Below are positions 1 through 8,136 of a stretch of DNA of 64,000 nucleotides, one piece after another. Origin of the DNA: Methylobacterium brachiatum (GTDB taxonomy: Bacteria; Pseudomonadota; Alphaproteobacteria; Rhizobiales; Beijerinckiaceae); the NCBI RefSeq assembly GCF_020523825.1, contig NZ_JAJALK010000002.1:651174-715173 (forward strand), given 5' to 3'. Each line of letters starts with the position of its first letter. The stretch's first letter is position 1. The notes below the pieces were generated by a model. It was not told where the DNA came from. It saw only the letters and a program-made list of their open reading frames with translations, and made no database searches. The position numbers and the translations under genes were made by a program.

Positions 1-100
1 GATGGCGAAGGCGATCGATCTGTTCTTCGGCAACCGCGCGACCCTGAAGCCGTCCACGAACCCGCGCCGGTCGGCGGCCGTCGCCCCAGTTTTACCATAG
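1..100 (+). CDS. 3' end of a truncated upstream gene, possibly N-acetylmuramoyl-L-alanine amidase
   Basis: An open frame in phase 2 enters from the left edge and ends at TAG 98-100. The visible part is about 32 residues: MAKAIDLFFGN, then a basic, Pro/Ala-rich tail. A tail of the type (S)xAKAIDxFF is common at the C-terminus of AmiC-type cell-wall amidases. In many alphaproteobacteria such an amidase gene sits directly before the penicillin-binding protein 1A gene, as would be the case here. The gene body is outside the window, so the family call rests on context plus a few residues. That an ORF ends here is more certain than what it encodes. Confidence 0.45.
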   Translation, partial: MAKAIDLFFGNRATLKPSTNPRRSAAVAPVLP

Positions 101-268
101 ATAGAGTGTCGATACGGGGTGTCCGACGCCCCGTCGCACCGCCGCTGAACCGGCAATCCGAGGGGGCCTCACGGGAGCGTCCGGGAGCCGACCGCGTCGA
201 ATACGGACGCCCGTGCCGGATGAGCCGAACCCGGCATGCGGCCGGGCCAGCGACGAGCGGAACACCGG

Positions 269-2686
269 ATGCGTCTGATCCTTCGTTTCTTCGGGATCCT
301 GTTTAGCGCCGGCGCGGTGCTGTTCGTGGTCGGTGCTGCGGCCGGCGGCTACTTCTACTGGAAGTACAGCCAGGACCTGCCCGACCACGCCGCGCTCGCC
401 AATTACGAGCCGCCGGTGATGACCCGCATCCACGCGGCCGACGGCTCTCTGCTGGCCGAATATGCCCGCGAGCGCCGGCTATACCTGCCGATCCAGGCGA
501 TGCCGAAGATCGTGGTCGCGGCCTTCCTGTCGGCCGAGGACAAGAATTTCTACAAGCACGGCGGCATCGACCCCGAGGGGATCGTGCGCGCCTTCCTGAC
601 CAACGCCAAGTCGGGCAAGCGGCAGGGCGCCTCGACCATCACCCAGCAGGTCGCCAAGAACTTCCTGCTCTCCTCCGAGCAGACCTATGACCGCAAGATC
701 CGCGAGGCGCTGCTGGCGCTGCGGATCGAGGCCGCCTACTCCAAGGACAAGATCCTGGAGCTCTATCTCAACGAGATCTTCCTCGGCACCATCGTCCCGG
801 GCCGCAACCTGCACGGCGTCGCGGCGGCGGCCCTCGATTATTTCGGCAAATCGGTCCACGAGCTGACCATCAACGAGGCCGCGTATCTCGCCGCGCTGCC
901 GAAGGGTCCCAACAACTACCACCCCTATCGCAAGACCCAGGCGGCCCTCGACCGCCGCAACGAGATCATCCGCCTGATGGCGGAGAACAGCTACATCACC
1001 AAGGAAGAGGCGGATTCCGCCAAGAAGATGCCGCTCGGGGTCAACCCGCGGGTCGCCTTCCCGAACGCCGCCAACGCCAACTACTTCACCGAGGAGGTCC
1101 GGCGCGAGATCTCCGAGCGCTACGGCGAGAAGAAGCTCTACGAGGGCGGTCTCTCGGTGCGCGCCACCCTCGATCCGAAGATGCAGGCCTGGGCCCGCAA
1201 GGCGCTGGTCGACGGCCTCGTGCGCTACGACCAGGCCCATGGCTGGCGCGGCGCGGTCACCAAGGTCGACCTGACCGGGCGCGACTGGGGCATGGCGGCC
1301 GCCGAGGTTCCGGCGCTCGGCGACGTGGCGCCGTGGCGGCTCGCCGTGGTGCTGGGCAATGGCGGCGGCGGCGTCCAGGTCGGCCTCCAGCCCAAGCGCG
1401 AGGCGTCCGGCCAGGTCGGCAAGGACCGCGAGACCGGCGTGATCCCCCCGGACGGCATGCGCTGGGCCGGCCGGCCGAACCTCCAGCCCGGCGACATGGT
1501 CTATGTCGAGGCGATGGATGGCGGCCGCGGCCAGTACCGCCTGCGCCAGAAGCCCGAGGTCTCCGGTGCCATCGTGGCGATGGACCCGAATACGGGCCGG
1601 GTCCACGCGATGGTCGGCGGCTTCTCGTACGACGAATCCGAGTTCAACCGCGCCACCCAGGCGATGCGCCAGCCCGGCTCGTCGTTCAAGCCGATCGTCT
1701 ACTCGGCGGCGCTGGACAACGGCTACACCCCGTCCTCGATCGTGCAGGACACGCCGATCACCATCGAGGCCGGCCCCGGCCAGGAGGCCTGGACGCCCTC
1801 GAACTACGACGGCAAGTCCGGCGGCCCGCACACCCTGCGGTACGGGATCGAGCATTCGAAGAACCTGATGACGGTCCGGCTTGCCAAGGATGTCGGCATG
1901 CCGCTCATCGCCGAATACGCCCGCCGCTTCGGCGTCTACGACGACATGCTGCCGGTGCTGCCGATGTCGCTGGGGGCCGGCGAGACCACGGTCATGCGCA
2001 TGGTCACCGCCTACTCGATGCTCGCCAATGGCGGGCGCCGCATCCGGCCGACCCTGATCGATCGGATCCAGGACCGCATCGGCGAGACGATCTACCGGCA
2101 CGACAACCGCAAGTGCATCGGCTGCGACGCCGAGAAATGGTCCGGCCAGGACGAGCCGAAGCTGGTGGACGATTCCGAGCAGGTGCTCGACCCGCTCACC
2201 GCCTACCAGATGGTCTCGATCATGGAGGGCGTGGTCCAGCGCGGCACCGCGACCCTGCTGAAGCAGATCGGCAAGCCGCTCGCCGGCAAGACCGGCACCA
2301 CCAACGACGCCAAGGACGCGTGGTTCGTGGGCTTCTCGCCGGATCTCGCGGTCGGGATCTATATCGGCTTCGACAAGCCGCGCTCGCTCGGCGACCGCGC
2401 CACCGGCGGCGGACTCGCGGCGCCGATCGCCCTCGAGTTCCTGAAGGTCGCCCTCAAGGACAAGCCGCCGACCCCGTTCCGGGTGCCGCCCGGGATCAAG
2501 CTGATCCGCGTGAACCTCGCCTCCGGCACCCGTGCCGGTTCGGGGGAGGGCGCCGGCACGATCCTGGAGGCGTTCAAGCCCGGCACCGCGCCGCCGGATT
2601 CCTACGTCGCCCCGGCCCAGAGCGCCGCCCCCGCGGCGGTCCCGGCGGACCCCGACCGGGCCGCGCAGGCGGGCGGCCTCTACTGA
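269..2686 (+). CDS. mrcA: Penicillin-binding protein 1A (bifunctional glycosyltransferase/transpeptidase)
   Basis: Class A PBP of 805 residues that polymerises and cross-links peptidoglycan in the periplasm. It has an N-terminal membrane anchor at about residues 4-28. The family-51 glycosyltransferase domain follows, with the catalytic Glu in SAEDKNFYKH (E90) and the GASTITQQVAKN motif. The transpeptidase has SxxK at S471-K474 (GSSFKP), a later SKN (EHSKNLMTV) and KTG at about K674 (LAGKTGTTND). The C-terminal tail is Ala/Pro-rich, as in many family members. An in-frame ATG at 236 would add 11 residues, but the hydrophobic anchor begins right after the ATG at 269, so 269 is preferred. A strong hairpin terminator follows at once. 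The molybdenum-style or phage genes seen near some PBPs are absent; context is ordinary cell-wall synthesis. Confidence 0.95.
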   Translation: MRLILRFFGILFSAGAVLFVVGAAAGGYFYWKYSQDLPDHAALANYEPPVMTRIHAADGSLLAEYARERRLYLPIQAMPKIVVAAFLSAEDKNFYKHGGIDPEGIVRAFLTNAKSGKRQGASTITQQVAKNFLLSSEQTYDRKIREALLALRIEAAYSKDKILELYLNEIFLGTIVPGRNLHGVAAAALDYFGKSVHELTINEAAYLAALPKGPNNYHPYRKTQAALDRRNEIIRLMAENSYITKEEADSAKKMPLGVNPRVAFPNAANANYFTEEVRREISERYGEKKLYEGGLSVRATLDPKMQAWARKALVDGLVRYDQAHGWRGAVTKVDLTGRDWGMAAAEVPALGDVAPWRLAVVLGNGGGGVQVGLQPKREASGQVGKDRETGVIPPDGMRWAGRPNLQPGDMVYVEAMDGGRGQYRLRQKPEVSGAIVAMDPNTGRVHAMVGGFSYDESEFNRATQAMRQPGSSFKPIVYSAALDNGYTPSSIVQDTPITIEAGPGQEAWTPSNYDGKSGGPHTLRYGIEHSKNLMTVRLAKDVGMPLIAEYARRFGVYDDMLPVLPMSLGAGETTVMRMVTAYSMLANGGRRIRPTLIDRIQDRIGETIYRHDNRKCIGCDAEKWSGQDEPKLVDDSEQVLDPLTAYQMVSIMEGVVQRGTATLLKQIGKPLAGKTGTTNDAKDAWFVGFSPDLAVGIYIGFDKPRSLGDRATGGGLAAPIALEFLKVALKDKPPTPFRVPPGIKLIRVNLASGTRAGSGEGAGTILEAFKPGTAPPDSYVAPAQSAAPAAVPADPDRAAQAGGLY

Positions 2687-2692
2687 GGGATC

Positions 2693-2730
2693 GGCCTCGG
2701 TCCTAACCGTCGGGTGGGACCGAGGCCTTT
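2693..2730 (+). terminator. Rho-independent terminator after mrcA
   Basis: An 11-bp perfect stem, GGCCTCGGTCC (2693-2703) with GGACCGAGGCC (2717-2727), has a 13-nt loop and is followed by TTT. It starts 7 bases after the PBP1A stop codon. The T tract is short. Confidence 0.75.
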
Positions 2731-2942
2731 CGCGCCCGATCCTCCGGCGTTGCCCCGTGGGATGCGCTTCACGCCACTGCGACGAAGCGCGGGCGGCCGT
2801 GCCCTTCCAGACTACGATCTCCTACCGCCCTGCCGGATATGGGCCTGGGACAGACATCTCTTGCGGCCGAGAACCATCCGGGCCGCGTTCCGTGGATCCG
2901 CGAGCCCGAGCGGGACCCGTCGCGGCCTGCGCAGGCCAACAG

Positions 2943-2970
2943 AAAAAAGCCGCCCGGTTGGGGGCGGCTT
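2943..2970 (-). terminator. Rho-independent terminator, minus strand
   Basis: On the minus strand AAGCCGCCC (2970-2962) pairs with GGGCGGCTT (2955-2947) and is followed by T6. It is the only strong terminator downstream of purQ and also ends the candidate sRNA. Confidence 0.85.
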
Positions 2971-3060
2971 GGGAGAGTCATCAGGGAGGCATCAAACAGA
3001 GCGGACGAGGTCGTCCAACTCGATATCCAGAACTCTGGATGCCTCTTTATGCCGCGTGAA
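2943..3060 (-). ncRNA. Candidate small regulatory RNA with CU-rich anti-Shine-Dalgarno motifs
   Basis: Read on the minus strand, this stretch has a 5' hairpin (3025-3040), then a single-stranded segment with GCCTCCC and ACTCTCCC, then a strong terminator (2962-2970 with 2947-2955, followed by six T). Short C/U-rich motifs before a terminal hairpin are typical of alphaproteobacterial trans-acting sRNAs such as the AbcR/alpha-r15 group. No homology was checked. The 5' end is a guess, since no clear promoter was identified. The alternative is the 3' untranslated region of the purSQ transcript, because purQ ends only 40 nt upstream. Confidence 0.4.
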
Positions 3061-3099
3061 CCTTAATCGGCGGTTAAAAACCAGTTTCCGTCGGCGAGC

Positions 3100-3780
3100 T
3101 TACGCGGCGAGACTGTCGAACAATCCGCGGCCGTCGGTGCCGCCGATCAGGCCTTCGACGAAGTTCTCGGGGTGCGGCATCATCCCGAGGACGTTGCCGG
3201 CCTCCGAGTAGACCCCCGCGATCGCGTTGAGGGAGCCGTTGCGGTTGGCCTCGACCGTGATCGTCCCGGCGGCGTCGCAGTACCGGAAGGCCACGCGCCC
3301 CTCGCCCTCGATCCGCGCCAGCGTCTCGGGATCGGCGAAGTAATTGCCCTCGCCATGCGCCACGCAGACGTCGATCACCTGCCCCTTCTGGTAGGCGCTG
3401 GTGAAGCGCGTGTCGGTGCGCTCGACCCGGAGGGTCTGCCGGTGGCAGATGAAGCGCCGGTTGACGTTGCGCATCAGCACGCCCGGCAGGAGGCCGGATT
3501 CGCACAGGATCTGGAAGCCGTTGCAGATGCCGAGCACGAGGCCGCCCCGGGCGGCATGCGCCCGCACCGCATCCATCGCAGCCGCGCGGCCCGCGATGGC
3601 GCCGCAGCGCAGGTAGTCGCCGTAGGAGAAGCCGCCCGGCAGGACGGCGAGGTCGGTTCCGGCCGGCAGGTCGTGGTCCGCGTGCCAGACCATGCTGACC
3701 CGCGCGCCCGACCGGCGCAGAGCCCGGGCGACGTCGCTCTCGCGATTCGACCCCGGAAAGACGACGACCGCAGCGTGCAT
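3100..3780 (-). CDS. purQ: Phosphoribosylformylglycinamidine synthase, glutaminase subunit
   Basis: Class I glutamine amidotransferase subunit (226 aa). It releases ammonia from glutamine for conversion of FGAR to FGAM in purine synthesis and works as a complex with PurL and PurS. The nucleophile elbow GICNGFQIL places the catalytic Cys at C86, and the His of the triad lies in MMPHPEN near the C-terminus. FPGSN at the N-terminus and PGGFSYGDYLRCG are PurQ signatures. The purS stop and purQ start overlap as TGATG at 3778-3782, so the two are translationally coupled. purL is not in the window. Confidence 0.96.
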   Translation of the reverse strand: MHAAVVVFPGSNRESDVARALRRSGARVSMVWHADHDLPAGTDLAVLPGGFSYGDYLRCGAIAGRAAAMDAVRAHAARGGLVLGICNGFQILCESGLLPGVLMRNVNRRFICHRQTLRVERTDTRFTSAYQKGQVIDVCVAHGEGNYFADPETLARIEGEGRVAFRYCDAAGTITVEANRNGSLNAIAGVYSEAGNVLGMMPHPENFVEGLIGGTDGRGLFDSLAA

Positions 3781-4019
3781 CAGAGGATCTCGATCGCGTA
3801 GTTCTCAACGACGGTGTTGGCGAGCAGCTTCTCGCAGGCCGTCCGGAGGGTGGCTTCGGCGGTCGGGCCGTCGGCGGCCGAGACCTCGAGATCGAACACC
3901 TTGCCCTGCCGGACGCTGTCGATGCCGTCGATGCCGAGGGACTTGAGCGCGGCCTCGATCGCCTTGCCCTGCGGGTCCAGCACACCGGTCTTCAGGGTGA
4001 CGATGATACGGGCTTTCAT
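3780..4019 (-). CDS. purS: Phosphoribosylformylglycinamidine synthase subunit PurS
   Basis: Small subunit (79 aa) that bridges PurQ and the small type of PurL for ammonia transfer. The sequence MKARIIVTLKTGVLDPQG...SVRQGKVFDLEV is a textbook PurS fold. A longer frame reaches 4157, but its extra N-terminal residues are Arg-rich and unlike the family. The ATG at 4017-4019 gives the standard 79-80 residue length. The gene overlaps purQ by one base. purC, which often precedes purS, is absent upstream. Confidence 0.95.
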   Translation of the reverse strand: MKARIIVTLKTGVLDPQGKAIEAALKSLGIDGIDSVRQGKVFDLEVSAADGPTAEATLRTACEKLLANTVVENYAIEIL

Positions 4020-4166
4020 GGATCTTCCGGTCTCACGCGCAGCCGAAAACGTGGGCGCAACCCGCGGCGTCGTTACACGGGCGGCCGTCGCGCGTTCCCT
4101 AGCAGGAAGGCCGCCGGCCTGTCGAACGCCGTGCCGGGCACGGGCCCGGCGACACACCCAATCCGG

Positions 4167-4400
4167 CTACCGCGACGTGGCGCGGGTGCGGATCGGCTCG
4201 ATGCTGGTCGCCCGGCGCCAGAGCTGGAGCATGATCCAGGCCGCGAACAGGCTGAAGACGCCCATCAGCACATGGCCGACCCGGTCGCCGAGGTCGAACA
4301 GGCCCGCGAGGGCCCAGCCGGCCGCGATGGCGACGGCGAAGACCTCCGTGCCGACGAGGACCATCATGCTCACGATGGTGATGGCGTTGCGCCCGTTCAC
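4167..4400 (-). CDS. Small two-helix membrane protein of unknown function
   Basis: This 77-residue protein has two hydrophobic segments (about residues 7-32 and 41-61), and the second begins after the polar turn GDRVGH. The C-terminus is basic (WRRATSIEPIRTRATSR), suggesting that it faces the cytoplasm. The start is GTG at 4398-4400 with a GGGGACGAG stretch upstream. An internal ATG around residue 12 is possible. It lies between regA and purS on the same strand. No family was recognised, so function is unknown. Confidence 0.6.
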   Translation of the reverse strand: MNGRNAITIVSMMVLVGTEVFAVAIAAGWALAGLFDLGDRVGHVLMGVFSLFAAWIMLQLWRRATSIEPIRTRATSR

Positions 4401-4518
4401 GAGACTCGTCCCCCGGTCGATTGCGAGGCCCCGGACGAAATGCGCCCGGGACCCGCGCAGCTAGCCCACCGGGGAGGGGGGATGCAACCGCGGGACCCGG
4501 GATCGGTGGGTCCGGGCT

Positions 4519-5118
4519 TCAGCGCGGGGCGCGCTTGGCCAGGATCCGCTGCAGCGTCCGCCGGTGCATGTTGAGGCGCCGGGCGGTCTCGCTGACGTTG
4601 CGGCTGCACAGCTCGTAGACCCGCTGGATATGCTCCCAGCGGACCCGGTCCGCGGACATCGGGTTCTCCGGCGGGTCGGCGCGCTCGCCGGGCTGCGCCA
4701 TCAGCGTGCCGTGGATCTCGTCGGCGTCGGCGGGCTTGGCGAGATAGTCGAACGCGCCGAGCTTCACCGCCGTGACGGCGGTCGCGATGTTGCCGTAGCC
4801 GGTGAGGATCACGCCGCGCGCGTCGGGGCGGCGCTCCTTCAGGCGGGCGATCACGTCGAGGCCGTTGCCGTCGCCGAGCCGCATGTCGATCACCGCGAAG
4901 GCCGGCGGGCGGGCCTCGACGGCCGACACGCCGTCGGCGACGCTGTCGGCGACCTGGACATGGTAGCCGCGGCTTTCCATGGCGCGGGCGAGCCGCGTCG
5001 AGAAGGGCTTGTCGTCGTCTACGATCAGCAGGCTGCGGTCGGTGAAGGCGGCGAGCGGATCGGCTTCGTTGATCACGGCGGGATCGATCGCTGCCGTGGT
5101 CCCGGGCTGCGTCAGCAT
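4519..5118 (-). CDS. regA: Redox response regulator of the RegA/ActR/PrrA family
   Basis: A 199-residue global regulator. The receiver domain spans about residues 28-140 with acidic pocket D34-D36, phospho-acceptor D78 (VIDMRLGDG) and K128 (DYLAKP). The C-terminal Fis-type helix-turn-helix ends NVSETARRLNMHRRTLQRILAKRAPR, the hallmark of RegA/PrrA/ActR proteins. The start ATG has a strong AAAGGAGT site 5 bases upstream. It follows regB by 58 bp on the same strand, so the pair is probably co-transcribed. In relatives this pair controls respiration, carbon and nitrogen fixation and redox balance; the targets here are unknown. Confidence 0.93.
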   Translation of the reverse strand: MLTQPGTTAAIDPAVINEADPLAAFTDRSLLIVDDDKPFSTRLARAMESRGYHVQVADSVADGVSAVEARPPAFAVIDMRLGDGNGLDVIARLKERRPDARGVILTGYGNIATAVTAVKLGAFDYLAKPADADEIHGTLMAQPGERADPPENPMSADRVRWEHIQRVYELCSRNVSETARRLNMHRRTLQRILAKRAPR

Positions 5119-5176
5119 CCGGCACTCCTTTCGGGTTTTCGTAAGGGAATTACTCAGTCAGTTCTCGGTCTGATCC

Positions 5177-6562
5177 TCATATAGGTACGACATCGCGCGG
5201 TGGCAGGGGCGCGCCGATATTGAGTTCCGGCGAATGGCGCGGGGCTGCACCCCGTTCGAAGATGTGCCGGGCCCAGGACACCCGCACGATCGCTCCATGG
5301 GCGTCCGGCGCGGAGACGTTCATCAGGGCGAGCTGTGCGCCCGAGCGCTCGATCAGGGTCTTGGCGATGAACAGGCCGAGGCCCAGGCCGGCGCCCACGG
5401 TCCCGCCGGTCTGCGGGCGGTCGCCGCTGCGGGTGGTTACGTAGGGCTCGCCCGCGCGCAGCAGGACCTCGCTGGAGAAGCCCGGGCCGTCGTCGCGGAT
5501 CTCGATCCAGACCCGCTCCTGAGTCCAGCGGCCCTCCACGGTGACGCGGGAGGTGGCGAAGTCGACGGCGTTGTCGAGGATGTTGGCCAGCCCGAACATC
5601 ACCCCGGGGTTGCGGCGGCAGGCCGGTTCCGGGCCGTCACCGCGGCTGGAGATTTCTAATACAGCTCCGAGGGCGCGCTGGGGGGCGACCAGCTCCTCAA
5701 CGAGATGGCTGAACGTCACGGTCTCGAGGAAGCCGACCCCGTCCCCATCCAGGGACGTGAGCTTGCCGAGGATGCCGCGGCAGCGGTCGACCTGCTCGCG
5801 CAGCAGGTTCAGGTCCTCGGCCACCGCCGGCGAGGCGGTGGGCCCGAGCTGGCGGATCAGCTCCTTGGTCACCACCATAATCGTCCCGAGGGGTGTGCCC
5901 AATTCGTGGGCAGCCGCCGCCGCGAGGCCGTCGAGCTGCGAGAGGTGCTGCTCGCGGGCGAGCACCAGCTCGGTGGCGGCGAGCGCCTGGGCGAGGAGCC
6001 GCGTCTCCTCGGCGACCCGCCAGGCGTAGACGCCCGTGAACGCGGTGCCGAGCAGGATCGCGGTCCAGACCCCGGACACGTACAGGAACGGCAATTCGAT
6101 CCGCCCGTCCGAGAACCAGGGCAGCGGCCGGTGCACCAGGGCGAGCAGCGTCGCCAGCCCCACGGCGAGCAGGCCGAGCGCCAGGGTCCGCTCCGGCGGC
6201 AGCGCGGTGGCGGAGATCAGCACGGGGGCGAGGAACAGCAGCGAGAACGGGTTCTGAAGGCCGCCGGTGAGGAACAGCAGCGCGGCTAGCTGCACGATGT
6301 CGAAGGCGAGCAGCAGCGCCGCGGAATCGTCGCTCAGCCGGTAGCTCGCCGGGAAGCGGATCCGCAGGGCCAGGTTCAGCCAGGACGAGGTCGCGATCAC
6401 CAGGAAGCACCAGCCGAACGGCAGCGCCAGCCCGAGACCGAACTGCGCGCCGACCACGGCGGCGCTCTGGCCGGTGATGGCGAGCCAGCGCAGGCGGACG
6501 AAGGTGTCGAGCCGGAGGTGGCGGGCGTTGCGGACGAGGCCGTTGAGGTCGCTATCGGGCAT
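5177..6562 (-). CDS. regB: Redox-sensing histidine kinase of the RegB/ActS/PrrB family
   Basis: Membrane sensor kinase (461 aa) with six hydrophobic segments in residues 25-182. The quinone-site heptad GGLQNPF is at residues 100-106, the H-box AAHELGTPLGT has phospho-acceptor H219, and the ATPase domain has DNAVDFA, DDGPGF and GLGLGLFIAKTLIERSGA. C261 in QVDRCRGIL matches the redox-active cysteine of Rhodobacter RegB (Cys265 there). Both known sensing elements are therefore intact. The partner regA follows 58 bp downstream. The divergent neighbour is a PHB depolymerase gene. Confidence 0.94.
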   Translation of the reverse strand: MPDSDLNGLVRNARHLRLDTFVRLRWLAITGQSAAVVGAQFGLGLALPFGWCFLVIATSSWLNLALRIRFPASYRLSDDSAALLLAFDIVQLAALLFLTGGLQNPFSLLFLAPVLISATALPPERTLALGLLAVGLATLLALVHRPLPWFSDGRIELPFLYVSGVWTAILLGTAFTGVYAWRVAEETRLLAQALAATELVLAREQHLSQLDGLAAAAAHELGTPLGTIMVVTKELIRQLGPTASPAVAEDLNLLREQVDRCRGILGKLTSLDGDGVGFLETVTFSHLVEELVAPQRALGAVLEISSRGDGPEPACRRNPGVMFGLANILDNAVDFATSRVTVEGRWTQERVWIEIRDDGPGFSSEVLLRAGEPYVTTRSGDRPQTGGTVGAGLGLGLFIAKTLIERSGAQLALMNVSAPDAHGAIVRVSWARHIFERGAAPRHSPELNIGAPLPPRDVVPI

Positions 6563-6855
6563 GGGGTTATCGGTGGAGCGCCGGTCGGGCCGCGCCGGCG
6601 CGGATTTTCAAGATGGGTACCGCGGCACCGGATCCGGAGCGGGCCGCCGGATCCGTCGCGCCGAGGGCGTGGTCACGGGCAAGTCGCCCGGGGCGGGGGA
6701 TGTTCCGTGATCGTTCAGGGTGGAACCTTATCCTACGCGGCGGGTTGCAGCAGGCTCCGCGCGCAGGCCGGATGTCGGCGGCCCGGATGGTGTGTCGTCC
6801 CGCGGCGGACCGGTCCCGGTCGGCCCCGGGCGGCATTCGAGACCGCGAGGTGGCG
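6563..6855. promoter_or_regulatory. Divergent promoter region between regB and phaZ
   Basis: This 293-nt GC-rich gap must carry both promoters, since regB reads left and the depolymerase reads right. I see no clear -35/-10 pair or strong palindrome. A longer frame open through it in phase with phaZ has no ribosome-binding site and unlikely Arg-rich residues, so it is not taken as coding. Confidence 0.4.
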
Positions 6856-8136
6856 ATGCTCCTGGCTTACGCGATGTTCGAAGGCGCCCGCGCCCTGATG
6901 GCGCCGGCCCGGGTCGCCGCGGACCTGACCCGCCACGCCCTCCAGATGCCCGGCAATCCCCTGGCCTACGGGCCCTACGCCCGGGCGATCAGCGCCGGCT
7001 GCGAGATGTTCGAGCGCGCCACGCGCCGCTACGGCAAGCCCGCCTTCGGGTTCACCGAGACGCGGGTCGATGGGATTGCGGTCCCGGTCAGCGAGCGCGT
7101 CGTCTGGGAGCGGCCGTTCTGCCGCCTGGTCGCGTTCGAGCGCGCCTTCCTCACGCCACCCGCCGAGCCGCAGCCCAAGCTGCTCATCGTCGCGCCGATG
7201 TCGGGCCACTACGCCACGCTGCTGCGCGGCACCGTGGAGGCGATGCTGCCGAACCACCGGGTCTACATCACCGACTGGACCGATGCCCGGATGGTGCCGC
7301 TGACCTTCGGGAGCTTCGACCTCGACACCTATATCGACTACCTGCAGGAGATGTTCGCGATCCTCGGGCCGGACCTGCACATCATGGCGGTGTGCCAGCC
7401 GGCGGTGCCGGTTCTGGCCGCGGTGGCGCTCATGGAGGCCAAGGCCGATCCGGCGGGCGATCCGGCCGTGCCGGCCTCGATGACCCTGATGGGCGGCCCG
7501 ATCGACACCCGCCGCTCACCCACCGCCGTGAACTGCCTCGCCCAGGAGCGCGGCCAGGCTTGGTTCGAGCGCAACACGATCAGCCTGGTGCCGCCGATCT
7601 ATCCGGGGGCCTGGCGCCGGGTCTATCCGGGCTTCCTGCAGCTGTCGGGCTTCATGGCGATGAACCTCGACCGCCACGTCACCGCCCATTCGGACATGTT
7701 CGACCATCTGGTGAAGGGCGACGGCGACTCGGCCGAGAAGCACCGGGAATTCTACGACGAGTACCTGGCGGTGATGGATCTCACCGCGGAGTACTACCTC
7801 CAGACCGTGCAGACCGTCTTCGTCGACCACGCTCTGCCCAAGGGGCAGATGCGCCACCGCGGCACCCCGGTCGATCTCGGGGCGATCCGCCGCTGCGCCA
7901 TCCTGGCCGTGGAGGGCGAGAACGACGACATTTCCGGGGTCGGCCAGACCAAGGCGGCCCTCGAGCTGACGCCGAACCTGCCCGAATCCCGCAAGGCCTA
8001 CCATCTCCAGGCGGGCGTCGGGCATTACGGCGTGTTCAACGGCTCCCGCTACCGGACGGTCATCGCCCCGCGGATCGCCGCCTTCATCCGCGCCCAACCG
8101 GCGGAGGCCGGCTCGCACCTGCGCCAGGTCAGCTGA
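6856..8136 (+). CDS. phaZ: Intracellular polyhydroxybutyrate depolymerase
   Basis: Cytoplasmic alpha/beta hydrolase (426 aa) that mobilises stored polyhydroxybutyrate. It begins MLLAYAMFEGARALMAPARV and carries the PhaZ-type active site VCQPAVPVLAA, in which the nucleophile is Cys (C180) rather than Ser. The acidic residue is in VEGENDDISG and the His in VGHYGVFNG. This Cys-Asp-His arrangement matches PhaZ1 of Cupriavidus. The start ATG at 6856 has GAGGTG just upstream. The frame extends to 6613 but that part looks non-coding. It is divergent from regB, a plausible link between redox state and carbon storage. Confidence 0.9.
   Translation: MLLAYAMFEGARALMAPARVAADLTRHALQMPGNPLAYGPYARAISAGCEMFERATRRYGKPAFGFTETRVDGIAVPVSERVVWERPFCRLVAFERAFLTPPAEPQPKLLIVAPMSGHYATLLRGTVEAMLPNHRVYITDWTDARMVPLTFGSFDLDTYIDYLQEMFAILGPDLHIMAVCQPAVPVLAAVALMEAKADPAGDPAVPASMTLMGGPIDTRRSPTAVNCLAQERGQAWFERNTISLVPPIYPGAWRRVYPGFLQLSGFMAMNLDRHVTAHSDMFDHLVKGDGDSAEKHREFYDEYLAVMDLTAEYYLQTVQTVFVDHALPKGQMRHRGTPVDLGAIRRCAILAVEGENDDISGVGQTKAALELTPNLPESRKAYHLQAGVGHYGVFNGSRYRTVIAPRIAAFIRAQPAEAGSHLRQVS

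Larger units (their letters stand above)
2731..3099. other. Intergenic region between convergent mrcA and purQ
   Basis: This 369-nt gap contains no convincing ORF. It holds a 14-bp perfect palindrome GGCCTGCGCAGGCC (2924-2937), a minus-strand terminator (2943-2970), CU-rich motifs just upstream of that terminator on the minus strand, and a short hairpin ATCCAGA-AC-TCTGGAT (3025-3040). The second half is annotated separately as a candidate small RNA. Confidence 0.7.

Noticed and set aside
479..2101. Open frame of 540 codons opposite mrcA
   Set aside because: Shadow of a gene with all PBP1A motifs; no motif of its own.
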